DNA from: Linyphia triangularis
Lineage: Eukaryota > Arthropoda > Arachnida > Araneae > Linyphiidae
Assembly: GCA_963978545.1 (NCBI GenBank)
Contig: CAXBTE010000017.1
Span: 1 to 64,000 of the forward strand
Length of the DNA stretch: 64,000 nt
Direction of reading: 5' to 3'
Both the position numbers and the translations under genes were made by a program. The notes under the pieces are model-generated. The model was not told where the DNA came from. It made no database searches and saw only the letters and a program-made list of their open reading frames with translations. Positions 35,601 to 49,317 of the stretch are shown one piece after another. Within the stretch, counting starts at the first letter, position 1. The number at the start of each line of letters is the position of its first letter.

Positions 35601-37551
35601 GAAAAATTTCGAAAAATTTGAAAATTCAAAAAATTATTTTTTCAGTCACATTTGGACAGAATATGAATATAAAACATATTTCAGGTCCACAAAAAAAATT
35701 TGGTAGCATTTGAGCCACTATTTTCAAAGTTCAAAATTTCCCTTTGAAAATACATTGATTTTACAGTTTTTGAATTTTTACTCATAGTGTATTTGGAGCA
35801 CAGTATTGTAACTTGGCCACATTTAAGGTCTTCTATAGGAGATTCTTAAAAACGAAAATCTTAACAACTACAAAATATTAAGGGGGTCAAAATTTGCAAA
35901 TTTGTTTTTTTCAGTGGTACACATACATAATTTTTACACAGAGAGTTTTGGGAGCACAATGTTGTGACTTGGCCACATTGAAGTTCATTAATAGGAGATT
36001 CTTAAAAATGAAAATCTTAACAACCACTAAATATTAAGGGGGTCGAAAGTTGATCCCAAAAAAGGACTGCATTTCAAACACTGAAAATTTCTGAATTTTA
36101 CCTACATTTTGGGCTATAAACTGAATTAAGGGTCCTTTATTGGGCAGATTTGAAATAAAGTGACTGCAAATCATATTTCTATTTTAAAACCAAAATCTGG
36201 AAGCATTTTGAGCCATTTTTTGGAAAAGTGATTTTTTCATAAAATTTCCTAAGGCTAACCCCTTTGAAAAATTTCGAAAAATTTGAAAATTCAAAAAATT
36301 ATTTTTTCAGTCACATTTGGACAGAATATGAATATAAAACATATTTCAGGTCCCCAAAAAAAATTTGGTAGCATTTGAGCCACTATTTTCAAAGTTCAAA
36401 ATTTCCCTTTGAAAATACATTGATTTTACAGTTTTTGAATTTTTACTCATAGTGTATTTTGAGCACAGTATTGTAACTTGGCCACATTTAAGGTCTTCTA
36501 TAGGAGATTCTTAAAAACGAAAATCTTAACAACCACAAAATATTAAGGGGGTCAAAATTTGCAAAGTTGTTTTTTTCAGTGGTACACATACATAATTTTT
36601 ACACAGAGAGTTTTGGGAGCACAATGTTGTAACTTGGCAACATTGAAGTTCATTAATAGGAGATTCTTAAAAACGAAAATCTTAACAACCACTAAATATT
36701 AAGGGGGTCGAAAGTTGATCCCAAAAAAGGATTGCATTTCAAACACTGAAAATTTCTGAATTTTACCTACATTTTGGGCTATAAACTGAATTAAGGGTCC
36801 TTTTTTGGGCAGATTTGAAATAAAATGACTGCAAATCATATTTCTATTTTAAAACCAAAATCTGGAAGCATTTTGAGCCATTTTTTGGAAAAGTGATTTT
36901 TTCATAAAATTTCCTAAGGCTAACCCCTTTGAAAAATTTCGAAAAATTTGAAAATTCAAAAAATTATTTTTTCAGTCACATTTGGACAGAATATAAATAT
37001 AAAACATATTTCAGGTCCCCCAAAAAAATTTGGTAGCATTTGAGCCACTATTTTCAAAGTTCAAAATTTCCCTTTGAAAATACATTGATTTTACAGTTTT
37101 TGAATTTTTACTCATAGTGTATTTGGAGCACAGTATTGTAACTTGGCCACATTTAAGGTCTTCTATAGGAGATTCTTAAAAACGAAAATCTTAACAACCA
37201 CAAAATATTAAGGGGGTCAAAATTTGCAAAGTTGTTTTTTTCAGTGGTACACATACATAATTTTTACACAGAGAGTTTTGGGAGCACAATGTTGTAACTT
37301 GGCAACATTGAAGTTCATTAATAGGAGATTCTTAAAAACGAAAATCTTAACAACCACTAAATATTAAGGGGGTCGAAAGTTGATCCCAAAAAAGGACTGC
37401 ATTTCAAACACTGAAAATTTCTGAATTTTACCTACATTTTGGGCTATAAACTGAATTAAGGGTCCTTTATTGGGCAGATTTGAAATAAAGTGACTGCAAA
37501 TCATATTTCTATTTTAAAACCAAAATCTGGAAGCATTTTGAGCCATTTTTT
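32631..37551 (+). repeat. A-run 4: six A monomers, one of them chimeric
   Basis: After a post-cassette partial unit (signature ATTGTATTTTGGAG present), units start at 33068, 33733 (1,040 bp, chimeric), 34773 (637 bp, 28-bp deletion), 35410, 36075 and 36740; unit 37405 enters cassette 5 at 37552. Up to about 34153 this run aligns with A-run 1 at offset 27,554. From unit 34773 onward it aligns at offset 26,598. Confidence 0.95.
33733..34772 (+). repeat. Chimeric 1,040-bp A unit with scrambled junctions
   Basis: The unit runs normally from 33733 to CCACATTTAAGG at 34152, then has CCACATTG (34153-34160) and restarts at GTCCTTTTTTGGG (34161), which also occurs 370 bases earlier at 33791. A second oddity lies at about 34279-34300, where CCTAAGTTCAAAATTTCCC replaces CCTAAGGCTAACCCC; the replacement matches sequence normally found downstream of the B module. 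Both joins share short identical strings with their source, as in template switching or microhomology repair. Confidence 0.9.
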
Positions 37552-38134
37552 GGAAAAGTGATTTTTTCATAAAATTTCCTAAGGCTAACCCCTTTGAAAA
37601 ATTTCGAAAAATTTGAAAATTCAAAAAATTATTTTTTGGAAAAGTGATTTTTTCATAAAATTTCCCAAGGCTAACCCCTTTCAAAAATTTCGAAAAATTT
37701 GAAAATTCAAAAAATTATTTTTTGGAAAAGTGATTTTTTCATAAAATTTCCTAAGGCTAACCCCTTTGAAAAATTTCGAAAAATTTGAAAATTCAAAAAA
37801 TTATTTTTTGGAAAAGTGATTTTTTCATAAAATTTCCTAAGGCTAACCCCCTTTGAAAAATTTGAAAATTCAAAAAATTATTTTTTGGAAAAGTGATTTT
37901 TTCATAAAATTTCCTAAGACTAACCCCTTTGAAAAATTTCGAAAAATTTGAAAATTCAAAAAATTATTTTTTGGAAAAGTGATTTTTTCATAAAATTTCC
38001 TAAGGCTAACCCCTTTGAAAAATTTGAAAATTCAAAAAATTATTTTTTGGAAAAGTGATTTTTTCATAAAATTTCCTAAGTCTAACCCCTTTGAAAAATT
38101 TCGAAAAATTTGAAAATTCAAAAAATTATTTTTT
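37552..38134 (+). repeat. Cassette 5 left B array (7 modules)
   Basis: It is 583 bp and includes the TTTCCCAAGGC / CCCTTTCAAAAATTTCG module, as in cassette 2, at offset 26,598. Confidence 0.95.
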
Positions 38135-39858
38135 CAGTCAAATTTCGACAGAATATGAATATAAAACATATTTCAGGTCTTCAACTAAAATTTCCCAGCT
38201 AGTTTCAAAATTTCGTACAAAATCGTCTCCATTTCTGAGCAAACGCGTTATTTTGGATTTTTTGAATTTTAACGACAGTTTGGGCTATAAAGCGATTTAA
38301 GGGACCTTTCTTGGATAGTTTTGATAAAAAGTAACTCTTAAGCATTCTCCTATGTTAACAGCTAAATTTGACACATTTCGGACATTTCCCAGCTAAATTC
38401 CAAAATTTCGTTCAAAACCGTCTCTATTTCTGTGCTAACGCGTTATTTTGGATTTTACTGAATTTTCCCGACAGATTGGGCTATAAATCGATTTAAGGGT
38501 CTTTTCTTGAACAGTTTTGATAAAAAGTAACTATTGAGCATTTTCAAAGCATTTCGGACATTTCCCAGCTAGTTTTAAAAATATCGTTCAAAATCGTCTC
38601 TATTTCTGTGTTAACGCGTTATTTTGGATTTTTCTGAATTTTACCGACAGTTTAGGCTATAAATCGATTTAAGGGTCCTTTCTTGAACAGTTTTGATAAA
38701 AAGTAACTTTTAAGCATACTCTTAGGTCACAGCTAAAATTTTAAAGCATTTCGGACAATTCCCAGCTAGTTTCAGAAATTGCGTTCAAAACCGTCTCTAT
38801 TTCTGTGTTAACGCGTTATTTTGGATTTTTCGGAATTCTACCAACAGTTTGGGCTATAAAGCGATTAAAGGGTCCTTTCTTGACAGTTTTGATAAAAAGT
38901 TACTTTTGAGCATTTTCAAAGCATTTCGGACAATTCCCAGCTAGTTTTAAAAATTGCTTTCAAAATCGTCTCTATTTCTGTGTTAACGCGTTATTTTGGA
39001 TTTTTCTGAATTTTACCGACAGTTTGGGCTATAAAGCGATTTAAGGGTCCTTTCTTGACAGTTTTGATAAAAAGTAACTCTTGAGCATTTTCAAAGCATT
39101 TCGGACAATTCCCAGCTAGTTTTAAAAATATCGTTCAAAATCGTCTCTATTTCTGTGTTAACGCGTTATTTTGGATTTTTCTGAATTTTACCGACAGTTT
39201 GGGCTATAAAGCGATTTAAGGGTCCTTTCTTGACAGTTTTGATAAAAAGTAACTCTTGAGCATTTTCAAAGCATTTCGGACAATTCCCAGCTAGTTTGAA
39301 AAATATCGTTCAAAATCGTCTCTATTTCTGTGTTAACGCGTTATTTTGGATTTTTCTGAATTTTACCGACAGTTTAGGCTATACAGCGATTTAAGGGTCC
39401 TTTCTTGACAGTTTTTATAAAAAGTTACTTTTGATCATTTTCAAAGCATTTCGGACAATTCCCAGCTAGTTTTAAAAATTGCTTTCAAAATCGTCTCTAT
39501 TTCTGTGTTAACGCGTTATTTTGGATTTTTCTGAATTTTACCGATAATTTGGGATATAAATCGATATAAGGGTCCTTTCTTGAACAGTTTTGATAAAAAG
39601 TAACTTTTGAGCATACTCTAAGGTCACAGCTAAAATTTTAAAGCATTTCGGACAATTCCCAACTAGTTTCAAAAATTGCGTTCAAAAACGTCTCCATTTC
39701 TGTGTTAACGCGTTATTTTGGATTTTTCTGAATTATACCGACAGCTTGGTTTATAAAGCGATTTGAGGGTCCTTTCTTGGGCATATTTAATAAAAAGTTA
39801 CTGTAAACTATATTTCTATTTTAAAACCAAAATCTGGAAGCATTTTGAGAAATTTTTT
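38135..39858 (+). repeat. C block 5: nine C monomers
   Basis: It is 1,724 bp, in register with C block 2 at offset 26,598 and with the same monomer order. Confidence 0.95.
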
Positions 39859-40244
39859 GGAAAAGTGATTTTTTCATAAAATTTCCTAAGTCTAACCCCT
39901 TTGAAAAATTTCGAAAAATTTGAAAATTCAAAAAATTATTTTTGGAAAAGTGATTTTTTCGTAAAATTTCCTAAGGCTAACCCCCTTGAAAAATTTGAAA
40001 ATTCAAAAAATTATTTTTTGAAAAAGTGATTTTTTCATAAAATTTCCTAAGGCTAACCCCTTTGAAAAATTTGAAAATTCAAAATTTTTTTTTTTGGAAA
40101 AGTGATTTTTTCATAAAATTTCCTAAGACTAACCCCTTTGAAAAATTTGAAAATTGAAAAAATTATTTTTTGGAAAAGTGATTTTTTCATAAAATTTCCT
40201 AAGAAAAATTTCGAAAAATTTGAAAATTCAAAAAATTATTTTTT
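39859..40244 (+). repeat. Cassette 5 right B array (5 modules, shortened)
   Basis: It is 386 bp with the same TCTAACCCC first module and the same 13-base loss in the last module (CCTAAGAAAAATTTCG) as cassette 2. Confidence 0.95.
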
Positions 40245-43200
40245 CAGTCACATTTGGACAGAATATAAATATAAAACATATTTCAGGTCCCCAAAAAAAA
40301 TTTGGTAGCATTTGAGCCATTATTTTCAAAGTTCAAAATTTCCCTTTGAAAATACATTGATTGTATTTTGGAGTTTTTGAATTTTTACTCGTAGTGTATT
40401 TGGAGCACAGTATTGTAACTTGGCCACATTTAAGGTCTTCTATAGGAGATTCTTAAAAACGAAAATCTTAACAACCACAAAATATTAAGGGGGTCAAAAT
40501 TTGCAAATTTGTTTTTTTCAGTGGTACACATACATAATTTTTACACAGAGAGTTTTGGGAGCACAATGTTGTGACTTGGCCACATTGAAGTTCATTAATA
40601 GGAGATTCTTAAAAATGAAAATCTTAACAACCACTAAATATTAAGGGGGTCGAAAGTTTATCCCAAAAAAGGACTGCATTTCAAACACTGAAAATTTCTG
40701 AATTTTACCTACATTTTGGGCTATAAACTGAATTAAAGGGTCCTTTTTTGGGCAGATTTGAAATAAAGTGACTGCAAATCATATTTCTATTTTAAAACCA
40801 AAATCTGGAAGCATTTTGAGCCATTTTTTGGAAAAGTGATTTTTTCATAAAATTTCCTAAGGCTAACCCCTTTGAAAAATTTCGAAAAATTTGAAAATTC
40901 AAAAAATTATTTTTTCAGTCACATTTGGACAGAATATAAATATAATACATATTTCAGGTCCCCAAAAAAAATTTGGTAGCATTTGAGCCACTATTTTCAA
41001 AGTTCAAAATTTCCCTTTGAAAATACATTGATTTTACAGTTTTTGAATTTTTACTCATAGTGTATTTGGAGCACAGTATTGTAACTTGGCCACATTTAAG
41101 GTCTTCTATAGGAGATTCTTAAAAACGAAAATCTTAACAACCACAAAATATTAAGGGGGTCAAAATTTGCAAAGTTGTTTTTTTCAGTGGTACACATACA
41201 TAATTTTTACACAGAGAGTTTTGGGAGCACAATGTTGTAACTTGGCAACATTGAAGTTCATTAATAGGAGATTCTTAAAAACGAAAATCTTAACAACCAC
41301 TAAATATTAAGGGGGTCGAAAGTTGATCCCAAAAAAGGACTGCATTTCAAACACTGAAAATTTCTGAATTTTACCTACATTTTGGGCTATAAACTGAATT
41401 AAGGGTCCTTTATTGGGCAGATTTGAAATAAAGTGACTGCAAATCATATTTCTATTTTAAAACCAAAATCTGGAAGCTATTTGAGCCATTTTTTGGAAAA
41501 GTGATTTTTTCATAAAATTTCCTAAGGCTAACCCCTTTGAAAAATTTCGAAAAATTTGAAAATTCAAAAAATTATTTTTTCAGTCACATTTGGACAGAAT
41601 ATGAATATAAAACATATTTCAGGTCCACAAAAAAAATTTGGTAGCATTTGAGCCACTATTTTCAAAGTTCAAAATTTCCCTTTGAAAATACATTGATTTT
41701 ACAGTTTTTGAATTTTTACTCATAGTGTATTTGGAGCACAGTATTGTAACTTGGCCACATTTAAGGTCTTCTATAGGAGATTCTTAAAAACGAAAATCTT
41801 AACAACCACAAAATATTAAGGGGGTCAAAATTTGCAAATTTGTTTTTTTCAGTGGTACACATACATAATTTTTACACAGAGAGTTTTGGGAGCACAATGT
41901 TGTGACTTGGCCACATTGAAGTTCATTAATAGGAGATTCTTAAAAATGAAAATCTTAACAACCACTAAATATTAAGGGGGTCGAAAGTTTATCCCAAAAA
42001 AGGACTGCATTTCAAACACTGAAAATTTCTGAATTTTACCTACATTTTGGGCTATAAACTGAATTAAAGGGTCCTTTTTTGGGCAGATTTGAAATAAAGT
42101 GACTGCAAATCATATTTCTATTTTAAAACCAAAATCTGGAAGCATTTTGAGCCATTTTTTGGAAAAGTGATTTTTTCATAAAATTTCCTAAGACTAACCC
42201 CTTTGAAAAATTTCGAAAAATTTGAAAATTCAAAAAATTATTTTTTCAGTCACATTTGGACAGAATATAAATATAAAACATATTTCAGGTCCTCAAAAAA
42301 AATTTGGTAGCATTTGAGCCACTATTTTCAAAGTTAAAAATTTCCCTTTGAAAATACATTGATTTTACAGTTTTTGAATTTTTACTCATAGTGTATTTGG
42401 AGCACAGTATTGTAACTTGGCCACATTTAAGGTCTTCTATAGGAGATTCTTAAAAACGAAAATCTTAACAACCACAAAATATTAAGGGGGTCAAAATTTG
42501 CAAAGTTGTTTTTTTCAGTGGTACACATACATAATTTTTACACAGAGAGTTTTGGGAGCACAATGTTGTAACTTGGCAACATTGAAGTTCATTAATAGGA
42601 GATTCTTAAAAATGAAAATCTTAACAACCACTAAATATTAAGGGGGTCGAAAGTTTATCCCAAAAAAGGACTGCATTTCAAACACTGAAAATTTCTGAAT
42701 TTTACCTACATTTTGGGCTATAAACTGAATTAAGGGTCCTTTATTGGGCAGATTTGAAATAAAGTGACTGCAAATCATATTTCTATTTTAAAACCAAAAT
42801 CTGGAAGCATTTTGAGCCATTTTTTGGAAAAGTGATTTTTTCATAAAATTTCCTAAGGCTAACCCCTTTGAAAAATTTCGAAAAATTTGAAAATTCAAAA
42901 AATTATTTTTTCAGTCACATTTGGACAGAATATGAATATAAAACATATTTCAGGTCCACAAAAAAAATTTGGTAGCATTTGAGCCACTATTTTCAAAGTT
43001 CAAAATTTCCCTTTGAAAATACATTGATTTTACAGTTTTTGAATTTTTACTCATAGTGTATTTGGAGCACAGTATTGTAACTTGGCCACATTTAAGGTCT
43101 TCTATAGGAGATTCTTAAAAACGAAAATCTTAACAACCACAAAATATTAAGGGGGTCAAAATTTGCAAAGTTGTTTTTTTCAGTGGTACACATACATAAT

Positions 43201-46200
43201 TTTTACACAGAGAGTTTTGGGAGCACAATGTTGTAACTTGGCAACATTGAAGTTCATTAATAGGAGATTCTTAAAAACGAAAATCTTAACAACCACTAAA
43301 TATTAAGGGGGTCGAAAGTTGATCCCAAAAAAGGACTGCATTTCAAACACTGAAAATTTCTGAATTTTACCTACATTTTGGGCTATAAACTGAATTAAGG
43401 GTCCTTTATTGGGCAGATTTTAAATAAAGTGACTGCAAATCATATTTCTATTTTAAAACCAAAATCTGGAAGCATTTTGAGCCATTTTTTGGAAAAGTGA
43501 TTTTTTCATAAAATTTCCTAAGGCTAACCCCTTTGAAAAATTTCGAAAAATTTGAAAATTCAAAAAATTATTTTTTCAGTCACATTTGGACAGAATATGA
43601 ATATAAAACATATTTCAGGTCCACAAAAAAAATTTGGTAGCATTTGAGCCACTATTTTCAAAGTTCAAAATTTCCCTTTGAAAATACATTGATTTTACAG
43701 TTTTTGAATTTTTACTCATAGTGTATTTGGAGCACAGTATTGTAACTTGGCCACATTTAAGGTCTTCTATAGGAGATTCTTAAAAACGAAAATCTTAACA
43801 ACTACAAAATATTAAGGGGGTCAAAATTTGCAAATTTGTTTTTTTCAGTGGTACACATACATAATTTTTACACAGAGAGTTTTGGGAGCACAATGTTGTG
43901 ACTTGGCCACATTGAAGTTCATTAATAGGAGATTCTTAAAAATGAAAATCTTAACAACCACTAAATATTAAGGGGGTCGAAAGTTGATCCCAAAAAAGGA
44001 CTGCATTTCAAACACTGAAAATTTCTGAATTTTACCTACATTTTGGGCTATAAACTGAATTAAAGGGTCCTTTTTTGGGCAGATTTGAAATAAAGTGACT
44101 GCAAATCATATTTCTATTTTAAAACCAAAATCTGGAAGCATTTTGAGCCATTTTTTGGAAAAGTGATTTTTTCATAAAATTTCCTAAGGCTAACCCCTTT
44201 GAAAAATTTCGAAAAATTTGAAAATTCAAAAAATTATTTTTTCAGTCACATTTGGACAGAATATAAATATAAAACATATTTCAGGTCCCCAAAAAAAATT
44301 TGGTAGCATTTGAGCCACTATTTTCAAAGTTCAAAATTTCCCTTTGAAAATACATTGATTTTACAGTTTTTGAATTTTTACTCATAGTGTATTTGGAGCA
44401 CAGTATTGTAACTTGGCCACATTTAAGGTCTTCTATAGGAGATTCTTAAAAACGAAAATCTTAACAACCACAAAATATTAAGGGGGTCAAAATTTGCAAA
44501 GTTGTTTTTTTCAGTGGTACACATACATAATTTTTACACAGAGAGTTTTGGGAGCACAATGTTGTAACTTGGCAACATTGAAGTTCATTAATAGGAGATT
44601 CTTAAAAACGAAAATCTTAACAACCACTAAATATTAAGGGGGTCGAAAGTTGATCCCAAAAAAGGACTGCATTTCAAACACTGAAAATTTCTGAATTTTA
44701 CCTACATTTTGGGCTATAAACTGAATTAAGGGTCCTTTTTTGGGCAGATTTGAAATAAAATGACTGCAAATCATATTTCTATTTTAAAACCAAAATCTGG
44801 AAGCATTTTGAGCCATTTTTTGGAAAAGTGATTTTTTCATAAAATTTCCTAAGGCTAACCCCTTTGAAAAATTTCGAAAAATTTGAAAATTCAAAAAATT
44901 ATTTTTTCAGTCACATTTGGACAGAATATAAATATAAAACATATTTCAGGTCCCCCAAAAAAATTTGGTAGCATTTGAGCCACTATTTTCAAAGTTCAAA
45001 ATTTCCCTTTGAAAATACATTGATTTTACAGTTTTTGAATTTTTACTCATAGTGTATTTGGAGCACAGTATTGTAACTTGGCCACATTTAAGGTCTTCTA
45101 TAGGAGATTCTTAAAAACGAAAATCTTAACAACCACAAAATATTAAGGGGGTCAAAATTTGCAAAGTTGTTTTTTTCAGTGGTACACATACATAATTTTT
45201 ACACAGAGAGTTTTGGGAGCACAATGTTGTAACTTGGCAACATTGAAGTTCATTAATAGGAGATTCTTAAAAACGAAAATCTTAACAACCACTAAATATT
45301 AAGGGGGTCGAAAGTTGATCCCAAAAAAGGACTGCATTTCAAACACTGAAAATTTCTGAATTTTACCTACATTTTGGGCTATAAACTGAATTAAGGGTCC
45401 TTTATTGGGCAGATTTGAAATAAAGTGACTGCAAATCATATTTCTATTTTAAAACCAAAATCTGGAAGCATTTTGAGCCATTTTTTGGAAAAGTGATTTT
45501 TTCATAAAATTTCCTAAGGCTAACCCCTTTGAAAAATTTCGAAAAATATGAAAATTCAAAAAATTATTTTTTCAGTCACATTTGGACAGAATATGAATAT
45601 AAAACATATTTCAGGACCCCAAAAAAATTTTGGTAGCATTTGAGCCACTATTTTCAAAGTTCAAAATTTCCCTTTGAAAATACATTGATTTTACAGTTTT
45701 TGAATTTTTACTCATAGTGTATTTGGAGCACAGTATTGTAACTTGGCCACATTTAAGGTCTTCTATAGGAGATTCTTAAAAACGAAAATCTTAACAACCA
45801 CAAAATATTAAGGGGGTCAAAATTTGCAAAGTTGTTTTTTTCAGTGGTACACATACATAATTTTTACACAGAGAGTTTTGGGAGCACAATGTTGTAACTT
45901 GGCCACATTGAAGTTCATTAATAGGAGATTCTTAAAAACGAAAATCTTAACAACCACTAAATATTAAGGGGGTCGAAAGTTGATCCCAAAAAAGGACTGC
46001 ATTTCAAACACTGAAAATTTCTGAATTTTACCTACATTTTGGGCTATAAACTGAATTAAGGGTCCTTTTTTGGGCAGATTTGAAATAAAGTGACTGCAAA
46101 TCATATTTCTATTTTAAAACCAAAATCTGGAAGCATTTTGAGCCATTTTTTGGAAAAGTGATTTTTTCATAAAATTTCCTAAGGCTAACCCCTTTGAAAA

Positions 46201-48811
46201 ATTTCGAAAAATTTGAAAATTCAAAAAATTATTTTTTCAGTCACATTTGGACAGAATATAAATATAAAACATATTTCAGGTCCCCCAAAAAAATTTGGTA
46301 GCATTTGAGCCACTATTTTCAAAGTTCAAAATTTCCCTTTGAAAATACATTGATTTTACAGTTTTTGAATTTTTACTCATAGTGTATTTGGAGCACAGTA
46401 TTGTAACTTGGCCACATTTAAGGTCTTCTATAGGAGATTCTTAAAAACGAAAATCTTAACAACCACAAAATATTAAGGGGGTCAAAATTTGCAAAGTTGT
46501 TTTTTTCAGTGGTACACATACATAATTTTTACACAGAGAGTTTTGGGAGCACAATGTTGTAACTTGGCAACATTGAAGTTCATTAATAGGAGATTCTTAA
46601 AAACGAAAATCTTAACAACCACTAAATATTAAGGGGGTCGAAAGTTGATCCCAAAAAAGGACTGCATTTCAAACACTGAAAATTTCTGAATTTTACCTAC
46701 ATTTTGGGCTATAAACTGAATTAAGGGTCCTTTATTGGGCAGATTTGAAATAAAGTGACTGCAAATCATATTTCTATTTTAAAACCAAAATCTGGAAGCA
46801 TTTTGAGCCATTTTTTGGAAAAGTGATTTTTTCATAAAATTTCCTAAGGCTAACCCCTTTGAAAAATTTTTAAAAATATGAAAATTCAAAAAATTATTTT
46901 TTCAGTCACATTTGGACAGAATATGAATATAAAACATATTTCAGGACCCCAAAAAAATTTTGGTAGCATTTGAGCCACTATTTTCAAAGTTCAAAATTTC
47001 CCTTTGAAAATACATTGATTTTACAGTTTTTGAATTTTTACTCATAGTGTATTTGGAGCACAGTATTGTAACTTGGCCACATTTAAGGTCTTCTATAGGA
47101 GATTCTTAAAAACGAAAATCTTAACAACCACAAAATATTAAGGGGGTCAAAATTTGCAAAGTTGTTTTTTTCAGTGGTACACATACATAATTTTTACACA
47201 GAGAGTTTTGGGAGCACAATGTTGTAACTTGGCCACATTGAAGTTCATTAATAGGAGATTCTTAAAAACGAAAATCTTAACAACCACTAAATATTAAGGG
47301 GGTCGAAAGTTGATCCCAAAAAAGGACTGCATTTCAAACACTGAAAATTTCTGAATTTTACCTACATTTTGGGCTATAAACTGAATTAAGGGTCCTTTTT
47401 TGGGCAGATTTGAAATAAAGTGACTGCAAATCATATTTCTATTTTAAAACCAAAATCTGGAAGCATTTTGAGCCATTTTTTGGAAAAGTGATTTTTTCAT
47501 AAAATTTCCTAAGGCTAACCCCTTTGAAAAATTTCGAAAAATTTGAAAATTCAAAAAATTATTTTTTCAGTCACATTTGGACAGAATATAAATATAAAAC
47601 ATATTTCAGGTCCCCCAAAAAAATTTGGTAGCATTTGAGCCACTATTTTCAAAGTTCAAAATTTCCCTTTGAAAATACATTGATTTTACAGTTTTTGAAT
47701 TTTTACTCATAGTGTATTTGGAGCACAGTATTGTAACTTGGCCACATTTAAGGTCTTCTATAGGAGATTCTTAAAAACGAAAATCTTAACAACCACAAAA
47801 TATTAAGGGGGTCAAAATTTGCAAAGTTGTTTTTTTCAGTGGTACACATACATAATTTTTACACAGAGAGTTTTGGGAGCACAATGTTGTAACTTGGCAA
47901 CATTGAAGTTCATTAATAGGAGATTCTTAAAAACGAAAATCTTAACAACCACTAAATATTAAGGGGGTCGAAAGTTGATCCCAAAAAAGGACTGCATTTC
48001 AAACACTGAAAATTTCTGAATTTTACCTACATTTTGGGCTATAAACTGAATTAAGGGTCCTTTATTGGGCAGATTTGAAATAAAGTGACTGCAAATCATA
48101 TTTCTATTTTAAAACCAAAATCTGGAAGCATTTTGAGCCATTTTTTGGAAAAGTGATTTTTTCATAAAATTTCCTAAGGCTAACCCCTTTGAAAAATTTT
48201 TAAAAATATGAAAATTCAAAAAATTATTTTTTCAGTCACATTTGGACAGAATATGAATATAAAACATATTTCAGGACCCCAAAAAAATTTTGGTAGCATT
48301 TGAGCCACTATTTTCAAAGTTCAAAATTTCCCTTTGAAAATACATTGATTTTACAGTTTTTGAATTTTTACTCATAGTGTATTTGGAGCACAGTATTGTA
48401 ACTTGGCCACATTTAAGGTCTTCTATAGGAGATTCTTAAAAACGAAAATCTTAACAACCACAAAATATTAAGGGGGTCAAAATTTGCAAAGTTGTTTTTT
48501 TCAGTGGTACACATACATAATTTTTACACAGAGAGTTTTGGGAGCACAATGTTGTAACTTGGCCACATTGAAGTTCATTAATAGGAGATTCTTAAAAACG
48601 AAAATCTTAACAACCACTAAATATTAAGGGGGTCGAAAGTTGATCCCAAAAAAGGACTGCATTTCAAACACTGAAAATTTCTGAATTTTACCTACATTTT
48701 GGGCTATAAACTGAATTAAGGGTCCTTTTTTGGGCAGATTTGAAATAAAGTGACTGCAAATCATATTTCTATTTTAAAACCAAAATCTGGAAGCATTTTG
48801 AGCCATTTTTT
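40245..48811 (+). repeat. A-run 5: twelve complete A monomers with a dimeric end
   Basis: After the signature-bearing partial unit, complete units start at 40682, 41348, 42013, 42679, 43344, 44009, 44675, 45340, 46005, 46670, 47335 and 48000; unit 48665 enters cassette 6. Units 40682-44675 match 14084-18077 at a constant 26,598 offset. From 45340 they match 19407 onward at 25,933, one monomer less. Units 45340/46005, 46670/47335 and 48000/48665 form three delta-epsilon dimers. Confidence 0.95.
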
Positions 48812-49317
48812 GGAAAAGTGATTTTTTCATAAAATTTCCTAAGGCTAACCCCTTTGAAAAATTTCGAAAAATTTGAAAATTCAAAAAATTATTTTTTGGA
48901 AAAGTGATTTTTTCATAAAATTTCCCAAGGCTAACCCCTTTCAAAAATTTCGAAAAATTTGAAAATTCAAAAAATTATTTTTTGGAAAAGTGATTTTTTC
49001 ATAAAATTTCCTAAGGCTAACCCCTTTGAAAAATTTCGAAAAATTTGAAAATTCAAAAAATTATTTTTTGGAAAAGTGATTTTTTCATAAAATTTCCTAA
49101 GACTAACCCCTTTGAAAAATTTCGAAAAATTTGAAAATTCAAAAAATTATTTTTTGGAAAAGTGATTTTTTCATAAAATTTCCTAAGGCTAACCCCTTTG
49201 AAAAATTTGAAAATTCAAAAAATTATTTTTTGGAAAAGTGATTTTTTCATAAAATTTCCTAAGTCTAACCCCTTTGAAAAATTTCGAAAAATTTGAAAAT
49301 TCAAAAAATTATTTTTT
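48812..49317 (+). repeat. Cassette 6 left B array (6 modules)
   Basis: Modules start at 48812, 48898, 48984, 49070, 49156 and 49232. It keeps the TTTCCCAAGGC module of cassettes 2 and 5 but lacks their 77-bp module with CCCCCTTTG. Length 506 bp, unlike any other cassette. Confidence 0.95.
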
